The notes beneath the pieces are model-generated. The model did not search any database. It saw only the letters and a program-made list of their open reading frames with translations, and was not told the origin of the DNA. From the NCBI RefSeq assembly GCF_024649945.1, contig NZ_JANKMS010000003.1, positions 310,001 through 374,000 of the forward strand: a DNA stretch of 64,000 bases. Reading direction: 5' to 3'. Below, piece by piece: positions 24,653 through 32,004 of this stretch. The position numbers and the translations under genes were made by a program. This DNA is from Flavobacterium panacis. Its GTDB lineage: Bacteria; Bacteroidota; Bacteroidia; Flavobacteriales; Flavobacteriaceae. Every line of letters begins with the position of its first letter. Position 1 is the stretch's first letter.

Positions 24653-24925
24653 TTAGTTCACTGCACCTTCTAATTCAGCACCAGCTTTGAATTTTACTAC
24701 GTTTTTAGCTGCGATTTTGATAGTTTTTCCTGTTTGAGGGTTTCTACCATCTCTAGCAGCTCTAGAAGATACTGACCAAGATCCGAAACCTACTAATGAA
24801 ACTCTTCCTCCTTTTTTCAAAGTTGTTCCTACATTACCTAAAAAAGACTCTAAAGCTAATTTCGCCGCAGCTTTTGTAATTCCTGCATCAGCAGCGATAG
24901 CATCGATTAATTCTGATTTGTTCAT
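24653..24925 (-). CDS. HU-family DNA-binding protein
   Basis: 90 aa, the standard HU length. It has the N-terminal helical dimer part ('MNKSELIDAIAADAGITKAA'), 'GRVSLVGFGSWSV' and the DNA-contacting beta-arm with R-N-P-Q-T-G. It binds DNA without strong sequence preference and bends it, acting as a nucleoid protein. It is single-gene: its own terminator follows at 24594 and about 180 bp of AT-rich DNA lies upstream. Confidence 0.97.
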   Translation of the reverse strand: MNKSELIDAIAADAGITKAAAKLALESFLGNVGTTLKKGGRVSLVGFGSWSVSSRAARDGRNPQTGKTIKIAAKNVVKFKAGAELEGAVN

Positions 24926-25105
24926 AATAATTAGTTATTAATTGTTGGTTAAAAAAAATTGTTAATACACAAATTTAGTAGGAAATCCGTTGCGTGCAAG
25001 TCTTTTCTTTAATTTTAGCAAAAATTGTTGATAACTTGCTTTTTTTGTTCATAAAGAATGTTGTTCATCGATGAAAATTAGGTACAAACCCCTGTTTTAC
25101 TGATG

Positions 25106-26053
25106 TTAATAGACTTTTGCAGCGTCAGAAAAGCTTACTCCATTTAATAATTCGGAGGCAAGCATTCTCTTTTTTCCTGGAAATTGTAGACTTAATAACT
25201 GAATAAAGCCGTCTTTTATTGCAATCTTGATTTCTTTTTTACTGTTAATTAACTTTCCAACCTCATAAGAATGTGATTCTGAGACTAGTTTAGCTTCGTA
25301 AATTTTGATGCTTAATTCTTCTGCTTGGTCTTTTAAGAAACACCAAGATGCAGGATACGGACTTAGACCTCGAATCAGATTGTTGATTTCGGCTCCTGAT
25401 TTTGTCCAGTCAATCTTGCAGTTTTCTTTGTTTAATTTATAGGCTGTTTTGATGTCGTCATGATCTTCCTGAATTGTCGTTGTTACATTTCCATTTTCAA
25501 TGACTTTTAAAGTGTCAATTACAGTTTCGCTTCCTAAAAGCATTAATCGATCGTGTAATTGTCCTGCCGTTTCTTCTGGTTCGATAGCAATTTCAGAATT
25601 TAAAATCATTGCTCCGGTATCAATTTTATCATCAATAAAGAAAGTAGTAACACCGGTTTTGGTTTCTCCATTAATAATGGCCCAGTTAATTGGTGCAGCA
25701 CCACGATAATTTGGTAATAAAGAGGCGTGAAGATTAAAAGTTCCTAATTCGGGCATTTCCCAAACTACTTTTGGTAGCATTCTAAAAGCGACTACAATTT
25801 GTAAATTGGCATTTAAAGCTTTTAGTTCAGCTAAGAAATTCTCGTCTTTTAAATTGGTAGGTTGTAATAACGTAAGATTGTTGGCAAGTGCATATTCTTT
25901 AACTGCCGAATATTTTATTTTTTGTCCGCGTCCTGCTGGTTTGTCTGCAGCAGTAATTACGCCAACAACTTCATAGTTGTTTTTAATAATGGTATCCAGA
26001 ATGCCTACAGCAAATTCTGGTGTTCCCATAAATATAATTCTCAATTTCTCCAT
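25106..26053 (-). CDS. fmt: Methionyl-tRNA formyltransferase
   Basis: 315 aa, family length. The formyl-transfer domain has 'RIIFMGTPEFAVGILDTI', the catalytic Asn-His-Asp set around 'TFNLHASLLPNYRGAAPINW' and 'GVTTFFIDDKIDTGAMI', and the 10-formyl-THF site. The C-terminal OB-like domain (about 205-315, 'IRGLSPYPASWCF') grips the tRNA. It formylates initiator Met-tRNA. The start ATG shares one base with the recQ stop (TAATG), so the two genes are translationally coupled in one operon. Confidence 0.96.
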   Translation of the reverse strand: MEKLRIIFMGTPEFAVGILDTIIKNNYEVVGVITAADKPAGRGQKIKYSAVKEYALANNLTLLQPTNLKDENFLAELKALNANLQIVVAFRMLPKVVWEMPELGTFNLHASLLPNYRGAAPINWAIINGETKTGVTTFFIDDKIDTGAMILNSEIAIEPEETAGQLHDRLMLLGSETVIDTLKVIENGNVTTTIQEDHDDIKTAYKLNKENCKIDWTKSGAEINNLIRGLSPYPASWCFLKDQAEELSIKIYEAKLVSESHSYEVGKLINSKKEIKIAIKDGFIQLLSLQFPGKKRMLASELLNGVSFSDAAKVY

Positions 26054-27948
26054 TATGATTTTAAAGTGTATTTATTGTTCGCCTGTATGATAATATGATT
26101 GTTTTCAAGTAATTCCTGAAGAACCGAAACAATGTCTTTAGTGTCCATGTTGATCTGGTTTTCAATTTCTCTTGAACTTAAAGAAGCTGTTTTTAGTAAA
26201 GATAGAATCTTGTCAGCAATAGAATCTGCTTCAGTGATTTTTCCTTTTTGGGTAATACAATAGGAGCAAATACCACAGTTTTCGTTAGTTTCTTCTCCAA
26301 AATAATCCAAGACCAATCTGTTTTTACAGGTTTTAGAGTCTTTTATATAATGAAGGACAGATAGAAGTTGTTCTTTTTTAACTAGATTTTGTTTTTCTAA
26401 ATATTTTGAAACTCTATTTATGGTATGATCGTCTTCGCGGACTTCATTAAATAAAATAGTAGCGTCGTTGTTTTTAGATTTATATTCAATAATTTCTTTT
26501 TCTTTTAATTTTTCTAAAAGAGCAATAACTTGTTCTTCTGAACGATTCGATTTTTTAGCAATCAAACCTAAATTCAAATTAGATTTAACCTCATAGACAC
26601 CAGGATAAGTTCTTAGAATGGCAAGAATAATTTCCTCGTCATTCGGATTTAAACTCATATAGCGAATCACTTCTTTTGACTCAATTAAAAACTGAATATT
26701 GATTTTCTCTGAAAATTCCTGAGACATCGTAATGATTCCCTGCTGATTCAGAAATTGTAATGCATTGTAGGTTTTTACAGTAGGGAAGTCGTATTTATTG
26801 CAAAAATGATTCATTTTAAACGAAAATGATTCGTCTAAACCTTCGCCATAAGCAATCTGAAAATAATTACAGAGTTTTATATACATCGTTTTTAAAAACT
26901 TCTTATCGGGAAGAATATTTAAAAACTGTTGCTCAGTCTGGATCATATCCGAATTATTATAAAGTAAAACGGAAAAAGCCTTTGCGCCGTTTCGACCCGC
27001 TCTACCAGATTCCTGATAATAATTTTCTAAATTTTCAGGAAGCTGAGTATGGATAACAGTTTTGACATTGTCTTTGTCAATTCCCATTCCGAAAGCATTT
27101 GTTGCTACAATAACCTGTGCTTGCTGCGACATCCACAACTGCATGTTTTTGTCTTTTTCTTTTGCCGAAAGTCCACCATGATAGTAAGTCGATGTAAATC
27201 CCAGCGATTGTAATTGCGAAGACATGTTTAGGCAAGATTTGCGATTTCGGACGTATATAATAGAAGGTTGCGGATTTTTTTTAAGAATTTGTTCGGTTCT
27301 GTAAAGTTTGTCTTCCACTTCAAAAACCATGTAAGCAATATTTTTACGCTCAAATGACTGCTGAAAATGTCTCGGATTTTTTAATTCCAACTGCGTTCTA
27401 ATATCTTCAATAACTCTTGGAGTTGCGGTTGCGGTTAAAGCCAAAAACGGAATTTTAGGAAAAAATTTCTTTAACTCCGAAATTTTAAGATAAGCCGGTC
27501 TAAAATCGTGCCCCCACTGCGAAACACAATGCGCCTCATCAATAGCAATTAAATTGATAGGAAGATTTTTGATTCGTTCCAGAATCCAGTCCGATTGTAA
27601 ACGTTCTGGGGAAAGATAAAGGAATTTGTAATTACCATATTGGCAATTGTCTAAAAGATCAATAATTTCTTCAGTGTGAATCCCGCCTGTAAGAGCAATT
27701 GCTTTAATGTCTCTTTTTTGAAGATTCATTACCTGGTCTTTCATCAAAGCAATTAATGGAGAAATTACGAGACAAATACCTTCCTGCATCATGGCAGGAA
27801 CCTGAAAACAAATCGATTTTCCTCCGCCTGTCGGAAGTACTGCAAAAGTATCCTGTCCTTCTAAAACAGAATCGATAATTTCTTTTTGCAACGGTCTAAA
27901 ACTGTCGTGTTTCCAGTATTTTAGAAGAATATCCTGCGCTCCGAGCAT
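26053..27948 (-). CDS. recQ: ATP-dependent DNA helicase RecQ
   Basis: 631 aa. Helicase motifs in order: Q-motif 'WKHDSFRPLQKEII', Walker A 'LPTGGGKSICFQ', motif II 'AIDEAHCVSQWGHDFRPAY', 'TATATPRV', 'ATNAFGMGIDKDNV' and motif VI 'QESGRAGRNG'. The RQC zinc cluster follows ('CKNRLVLDYFGE', 'NCGICSYC'). The C-terminus is a small winged-helix-like segment and I see no HRDC domain, so this is the short RecQ form; a second, longer RecQ is common in this family but is not in the window. It unwinds DNA 3' to 5' in recombination repair. The gene overlaps fmt by one base. Confidence 0.94.
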   Translation of the reverse strand: MLGAQDILLKYWKHDSFRPLQKEIIDSVLEGQDTFAVLPTGGGKSICFQVPAMMQEGICLVISPLIALMKDQVMNLQKRDIKAIALTGGIHTEEIIDLLDNCQYGNYKFLYLSPERLQSDWILERIKNLPINLIAIDEAHCVSQWGHDFRPAYLKISELKKFFPKIPFLALTATATPRVIEDIRTQLELKNPRHFQQSFERKNIAYMVFEVEDKLYRTEQILKKNPQPSIIYVRNRKSCLNMSSQLQSLGFTSTYYHGGLSAKEKDKNMQLWMSQQAQVIVATNAFGMGIDKDNVKTVIHTQLPENLENYYQESGRAGRNGAKAFSVLLYNNSDMIQTEQQFLNILPDKKFLKTMYIKLCNYFQIAYGEGLDESFSFKMNHFCNKYDFPTVKTYNALQFLNQQGIITMSQEFSEKINIQFLIESKEVIRYMSLNPNDEEIILAILRTYPGVYEVKSNLNLGLIAKKSNRSEEQVIALLEKLKEKEIIEYKSKNNDATILFNEVREDDHTINRVSKYLEKQNLVKKEQLLSVLHYIKDSKTCKNRLVLDYFGEETNENCGICSYCITQKGKITEADSIADKILSLLKTASLSSREIENQINMDTKDIVSVLQELLENNHIIIQANNKYTLKS

Positions 27949-28013
27949 TGCGTGAGTTTTAAAGTTAAAAATTTAGAAAACAGCTTCTAGTTTTGCAACT
28001 TTAAAACCTTTTG

Positions 28014-28568
28014 CTAAATTTTGTCTAAGATATAAAGAATTCTGTTCTCAACTGTATCTTTTGGAACTTCGATCAATTCGTAACCATATTTTTTATAGGT
28101 TTCAATAAGATGTTCCTGAATTTTAACTGCCTGTTCAAAATTTTCGTAACGCTCTGCATCACTTTGGTAAATTTCTTCCCATGGCGGTAGAATAAAAGTT
28201 TTAGAATATTTATAATCTTCGCAAGCTTTGGTGAAAAATTCTGGATAATCGTCTCCAATATAATCCATGTAGGCTACAACATCAGGAATTCCTCGGTCAA
28301 TAAAAACTACATTGTCAGGTTCGTTAAGAGCATTTTTATATTGTTCAATACGACCTTCCAAAAGCATTTGGCTGAATAAAAGAGGCTGTTCTAAGAACAA
28401 TTGTTCGATGCCTTCTTCTTGCGCTTTCATGGTAACCTGTCTTGAGATTTCAGGATAGCAACAAAAGCCACGAGCTACCAATTCGTTAATAAGTGTTGAT
28501 TTTCCAGTACCGGGTCCGCCAAGTAAGACTATAATTTCTTTTTGCACTATTCTAAAAATAAAGCGCAA
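28014..28568 (-). CDS. AAA-type NTPase/kinase-like protein
   Basis: 184 aa. The P-loop is G-G-P-G-T-G-K-S-T (about 17-25), followed by 'GFCCYPEISRQV' and 'VVFIDRGIPDVVAYMDYI' with the Asp-Arg pair typical of the AAA_28/thymidylate-kinase-like ATPases of Bacteroidota. A single P-loop domain with a lid helix would phosphorylate or hydrolyse a nucleotide; the substrate is unknown. A GTG codon a few residues downstream of the ATG (before Q-K-E-I-I-V) may be the real start. It is 65 bp upstream of recQ on the same strand and may be the first gene of the recQ-fmt operon. Confidence 0.8.
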   Translation of the reverse strand: MRFIFRIVQKEIIVLLGGPGTGKSTLINELVARGFCCYPEISRQVTMKAQEEGIEQLFLEQPLLFSQMLLEGRIEQYKNALNEPDNVVFIDRGIPDVVAYMDYIGDDYPEFFTKACEDYKYSKTFILPPWEEIYQSDAERYENFEQAVKIQEHLIETYKKYGYELIEVPKDTVENRILYILDKI

Positions 28569-28682
28569 ATTTACCTAAAGTTATTTATAATTAAAAAGAA
28601 TATTTATTAGAAACGAAAGATTTGATATTTTAATAAACAAAAGTTGCTGATTGAGGAGAAGAAATGGTTTGGTTTTAAGTAA

Positions 28683-28845
28683 AAGTGAAAAGTCCCAGAG
28701 GGGCGACATATTTATAGAAAAATAAACACAATAGGGAAAAAGCTCCAGCGGAGCGACATATAACTATCTAAATTATGTCGCTCCGCTGGAGCTTTTGATT
28801 GGGTTAAATTGAATTTTGCTATAAATATTTTGCTCCGCTGGAGCA
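28683..28845. repeat. REP-like GC-rich palindromes (GGAGCGACATA family)
   Basis: AGCTCCAGCGGAGCGACATA at 28741-28760 is matched by its exact reverse complement at 28774-28793, a perfect 20-bp inverted repeat. A related partial copy (CCAGAGGGGCGACATA) starts near 28695, and a third palindrome, TGCTCCGCTGGAGCA, lies at 28831-28845. These GC-rich words stand out from the AT-rich surroundings and look like the dispersed REP-type repeats of Flavobacteriaceae. The block fills the 298-bp gap between two minus-strand genes; no transposase is nearby. Confidence 0.8.
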
Positions 28846-28866
28846 TTTTCTGAAATTGAAAACTTT

Positions 28867-29655
28867 TTATGCACTTCCAGAAATATTTAAGTCTGAGTAA
28901 TTGTGTTTGGTTAAGTTGATTTTTAAATTAATATTACAATTTCCACCGTCATTCATTCTGATTAAATCATATTTGAAAGTATCTTTAAAATAAAAATCAT
29001 TACAATAACAGCTTATCCAAACCTCTTTCTCTTGTTTTTTGTTTATAACGACAATACATTGTTTTATGTATTGGTCAAATTTTTCAAGTTTTGATTTGTT
29101 TTCAGAGAAACACTTCTTTAGGATTAGATCCGTTTCAACTAACTCCTTTTGTGTTAGATCATAAGGTTTTATTGTGTTGGGCTCATAACCATAATATACT
29201 GAACTATGCATTTCTTGGTTGAAGCTAAAAATTGCATAATCTTTAAATTTTGTAAAGTCTAATTCATTTTTTGTCTTAAACAGATTTTTTTTGATTTCTA
29301 TTTTTAATGCTGATTTGTCGAACTCAATAAAGTTGTTTTTAATTACTGCTTTCTCACTACTTCTATCAAATTTAAATTCAAATGGTTTAAAGTAAATTGT
29401 GTCATTTTTTACAAAACAAGAGCCTTTAAAAATTTCTAACTTTTCGTAGTCATCTTCTTTTTTTATGATTGTGAAAGTGTAAGAGCTATCGGAGAAGAAT
29501 TGAAATTTTAAGCTTGTACTTCCTATAAATTTGTAATTGTTTATTGCTAATATTTTTTCAATTTTTTGCGGTTTGTTTTTTTGTTTTTCTTCATTCTGCT
29601 TGCATTGAATGCTTAATCCCAAAATAATTACTGACAATATTATTTTTATGCTCAT
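28867..29655 (-). CDS. Hypothetical lipoprotein (262 aa)
   Basis: The ATG at 29655 (MSIKIILSVIILGLSIQC) gives a proper lipoprotein signal with Cys18; a frame starting four codons earlier (M-R-M-R) is also open. After the Cys comes a Lys/Glu-rich tether ('KQNEEKQKNKPQKIEKI'), then a beta-rich domain without motifs that I can name. I do not recognise the family. Codon use is more AT-rich than in the neighbours and the gene is next to REP-like repeats, so it may be an accessory gene. It follows the esterase gene by 23 bp on the same strand. Confidence 0.7.
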   Translation of the reverse strand: MSIKIILSVIILGLSIQCKQNEEKQKNKPQKIEKILAINNYKFIGSTSLKFQFFSDSSYTFTIIKKEDDYEKLEIFKGSCFVKNDTIYFKPFEFKFDRSSEKAVIKNNFIEFDKSALKIEIKKNLFKTKNELDFTKFKDYAIFSFNQEMHSSVYYGYEPNTIKPYDLTQKELVETDLILKKCFSENKSKLEKFDQYIKQCIVVINKKQEKEVWISCYCNDFYFKDTFKYDLIRMNDGGNCNINLKINLTKHNYSDLNISGSA

Positions 29656-29678
29656 TCTCATTCTCATAAGGTTTTATT

Positions 29679-30596
29679 TTACTCGCAAAACAAATACTTT
29701 CCAGAATCCTTTCCTTTTTTATCGGAAGGAATAATCAAATGCGATTGAAATTTTTTTCCTCTCAAAACATCATTCACAAAATCTAAAACATATTGTTGGC
29801 CTTGATGAAAAAGATAACCTGAAAATTCATGTCCGCCTCCACAGAAAGTAATCAATTCAATGTCTTTGTGTAAATCTTGCATTTGATTGTAAACGGCATA
29901 AGAACCAAAAAGAATCAACCAACCCGAAGAATTTGTCGGACAAGAACGGTGAGAACCTGCGCTGTATGGAACCGTATCATCATTATTTCCATGAGCTAAT
30001 AACATCGGAATTGCTTTTTCTTTCGTGATTAAGTTAATATCTTGAATTGCGCCCGAGCCACCAATAAAACCTTTGTATTTAAAGTTTTCTGGAAGATTGT
30101 TTTTGTATAAATTCATTAATTTATAATCCCAAAAAGAAGCATGAAAACCAATTTCGGCTCCAGCACTTATTCCGGAAATGAAGAATTTTGAAGTGTCTAG
30201 ATTGTATTTGTCTGCATTCTCAATCATGAAAGCTGTTGCTTGCCACATATCGCTCACGCCAATTTGAATCGCTTTTATTTTTTCAGTCAAAGTTCCTTTG
30301 CAACCAAAATCTTTTCCTTTCATGTATAAACTGTATGAAATACTCGCAACCGCATAACCGTTTTGCGACATAAATTTTCCGAAGTCTTTTTCACTTGTGC
30401 GTTCTCCGCCGGAAAATCCTCCGCCAAAAGCAAACAGAATCAACGGGATCTTTTCACCTGCTTTTTTCTTTGGAAGATATAAATCTAAATCAAGTTTTAA
30501 AGTGTCATTTTGGAAATAAGTCAATGTTTTGACTTCTTGTGCATTGCTGTTGTAAAAAGTAAAAAAGGTAAAAAGTAAGAAGATAATTTTTTTCAT
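29679..30596 (-). CDS. Secreted alpha/beta-hydrolase (carboxylesterase-like)
   Basis: 305 aa with a signal peptide (to N-S-N-A-Q20). The oxyanion segment is 'LFAFGGGFSGGER' in place of the classic H-G-G. The nucleophile is Ser144 in G-I-S-A-G, the acid is probably the Asp in 'HGNNDDTVPYSAG', and the His lies in 'FCGGGHEFSGYLF'. The fold matches the esterase/lipase group often annotated as BD-FAE-like. It would act in the periplasm or outside the cell on an ester, perhaps from plant polysaccharide, although no such cluster is next to it. Confidence 0.85.
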   Translation of the reverse strand: MKKIIFLLFTFFTFYNSNAQEVKTLTYFQNDTLKLDLDLYLPKKKAGEKIPLILFAFGGGFSGGERTSEKDFGKFMSQNGYAVASISYSLYMKGKDFGCKGTLTEKIKAIQIGVSDMWQATAFMIENADKYNLDTSKFFISGISAGAEIGFHASFWDYKLMNLYKNNLPENFKYKGFIGGSGAIQDINLITKEKAIPMLLAHGNNDDTVPYSAGSHRSCPTNSSGWLILFGSYAVYNQMQDLHKDIELITFCGGGHEFSGYLFHQGQQYVLDFVNDVLRGKKFQSHLIIPSDKKGKDSGKYLFCE

Positions 30597-30612
30597 TGTA
30601 TTGTGTTTTTAG

Positions 30613-30707
30613 TCTCGCAAAGTCGCAGAGACGCAAAGTTTTTTTGCAAAAATTACGTTTTATAATTTTAATAAAATAAATCTTTGCATCTCTGCGACTT
30701 TGCGAGA
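30613..30707. repeat. Inverted repeat of octamer words CAAAGTCG / CAGAGACG
   Basis: The left arm at 30613-30638 and the right arm at 30682-30707 are reverse complements over 26 bp with one mismatch. Inside each arm the pattern C-A-[AG]-A-G plus three bases repeats every 8 bp. It lies in the 284-bp divergent gap between the esterase gene and the DUF493 gene, close to the esterase start. An open frame that crosses it is an artefact of the repeat. Confidence 0.8.
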
Positions 30708-30783
30708 GATTTCGGCAGATTGTTTTCTCAAATATAAGATGAAATTTTACAATCAAATAATCTTGTAAAGCTTTTTTCTATGC

Positions 30784-30812
30784 ACCTTTGTAACTTTGTA
30801 ACTTTGAACCTT
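30784..30812. repeat. Single octamer array (CTTTGTAA units) before the DUF493 promoter
   Basis: CTTTGTAA at 30786 and 30794 and CTTTGAAC at 30802 follow each other with exact 8-bp period. The end, ACTTTGAACCTT, is the same as the end of the right arm at 34588-34598. No matching inverted arm is seen nearby, so this looks like half of an element. It sits 40 bp before the promoter box at 30854. Confidence 0.7.
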
Positions 30813-30853
30813 TTTTCGAAAGAAAAAATCTAAAAAGTCTGAAATCAAAAACG

Positions 30854-30861
30854 TATATTTG
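30854..30861 (+). promoter_or_regulatory. -7 box of the DUF493-DUF4290 transcript
   Basis: TATATTTG fits TAnnTTTG and lies 19 bp before the ATG at 30881. Transcription would start about 10-15 bp before the gene. Confidence 0.6.
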
Positions 30862-30880
30862 CGTTTATTTTTAATTACGA

Positions 30881-31177
30881 ATGGAGAACGATAAAGAAAA
30901 AAATACAGCCGAATTTTACGAAAGATTAAAAGTAGAGCTTGATAATGCAAATACTTGGCCAGCAGAATACTTGTACAAATTTATTGTGCCTTCTGTAGCA
31001 GATAATGTAGAGCGTGTTGAAAAAGCTTTTGATCGAATGGGAGCAGTTATTAAAACAACAAAATCAAAAACAGGTAAATTTACCAGCGTTTCTGTAGATG
31101 TTACGATGCACAGCTCAGATGATGTAATCAGTAAATACAAAGAAGTTTCTACAATAGAAGGTATAGTTTCATTATAA
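30881..31177 (+). CDS. DUF493 (YbeD-like) family protein
   Basis: 98 aa, one ACT-like ferredoxin fold: 'WPAEYLYKFIVPSVADNVER' (first strand and helix), 'VIKTTKSKTGKFTSVSVDVT' (beta-hairpin) and 'SSDDVISKYKEVSTIEGIVS' (last helix and strand). It matches the DUF493 pattern seen in YbeD and HP0495, whose function is still undetermined; YbeD structure resembles regulatory ACT domains. It is followed at 4 bp by DUF4290 and then murA, an order that suggests a housekeeping unit. Confidence 0.9.
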   Translation: MENDKEKNTAEFYERLKVELDNANTWPAEYLYKFIVPSVADNVERVEKAFDRMGAVIKTTKSKTGKFTSVSVDVTMHSSDDVISKYKEVSTIEGIVSL

Positions 31178-31181
31178 ACTT

Positions 31182-31904
31182 ATGATCGAAAAATATAAAA
31201 GAGAAGCCGCAAGTGATGTTGTCTACAATCTAGAATATAATTCTGAAAGACAACGTTTAATTATTCCTGAATATGGTCGTCATTTACAAAAACTGATCGA
31301 TCAAGCTACTGCAATTGAAGATGATGAAACGCGCAACAAAGCGGCGAAATACATCATTCAGGTTATGGGAAGCTTAAATCCGCATTTACGTGATGTACCC
31401 GATTTTCAGCACAAACTTTGGGATCAGCTTTTTATTATGTCTGATTTTAAACTGAATGTAGAATCGCCATATCCTATTCCGTCAAGAGATGTTTTGCAGC
31501 TAAAGCCAGAAACTTTACAATATCCGCAGAATTTTCCAAAATACAGATTTTATGGAAATAACATCAAATACATGATTGATGTTGCCAATAAATGGGAAGA
31601 CGGAGAGATGAAAAATGCATTGGTAATGGTGATTGCCAACCACATGAAAAAATCATTCTTAAGCTGGAACAAAGACACAGTAAAAGATGATGTAATTTTT
31701 GAGCATTTATATGAATTGTCGGGAGGTAAGATTAATTTATTGCATAGTACAGAAGAATTGTTAAATACAACAGATTTAATGCGTACAAACAAACGCATGT
31801 CTAACAAAACAGCTTCAGGTCCACAGCCAAAAATTCAAAATAACAAAAACAACAATAAAGGCGGTCAGAAAAAGACGTTTCAAAAAAATAATAATCAGAA
31901 ATAA
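31182..31904 (+). CDS. DUF4290 family protein
   Basis: 240 aa, cytoplasmic. The body (1-205) is helical with motifs 'EYNSERQRLIIPEYGRHLQK', 'ATAIEDDETRNKAAKYIIQV' and 'HLRDVPDFQHKLWDQLF', which are typical of the Bacteroidota-specific DUF4290. The last 30 residues are a low-complexity basic tail rich in Asn, Lys and Gln, a form often seen in RNA- or DNA-binding tails. No function is known. It lies 4 bp after the DUF493 gene and 100 bp before murA, with an octamer repeat between them. Confidence 0.9.
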   Translation: MIEKYKREAASDVVYNLEYNSERQRLIIPEYGRHLQKLIDQATAIEDDETRNKAAKYIIQVMGSLNPHLRDVPDFQHKLWDQLFIMSDFKLNVESPYPIPSRDVLQLKPETLQYPQNFPKYRFYGNNIKYMIDVANKWEDGEMKNALVMVIANHMKKSFLSWNKDTVKDDVIFEHLYELSGGKINLLHSTEELLNTTDLMRTNKRMSNKTASGPQPKIQNNKNNNKGGQKKTFQKNNNQK

Positions 31905-31908
31905 AAAA

Positions 31909-31986
31909 GCTACTAAGTTGCTAAGCTACTAAGTTGCTGAGTTTATACTTAGAATCTTAGGGTCTCAGAATCTTAGAAACTTTGAA
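31909..31986. repeat. Two adjoining octamer arrays (CTAAGnnn and TCTTAGnn)
   Basis: From 31909 the units GCTACTAA and GTTGCTAA alternate four times with exact 8-bp (16-bp) period, starting 5 bp after the DUF4290 stop. From 31947 five more 8-bp units of the form nCTTAGnn follow, in the opposite sense. The two halves are only roughly complementary. CTTAGAATCTTAGGG (31948-31962) recurs exactly at 51817-51831. The block sits in the DUF4290-murA gap and ends 19 bp before the murA ATG. Confidence 0.75.
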
Positions 31987-32004
31987 AGAACCTAAAAAAA
32001 ATCT

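Noticed and set aside
28683..28845. GC-rich palindromes as an insertion-sequence end
   Set aside because: No transposase frame, target duplication or second end is visible; they fit dispersed REP-like repeats better.
30505..30756. Open frame of 83 codons on the minus strand
   Set aside because: It runs through the inverted octamer repeat and overlaps the signal-peptide region of the esterase gene in another frame; the composition is not that of a protein.
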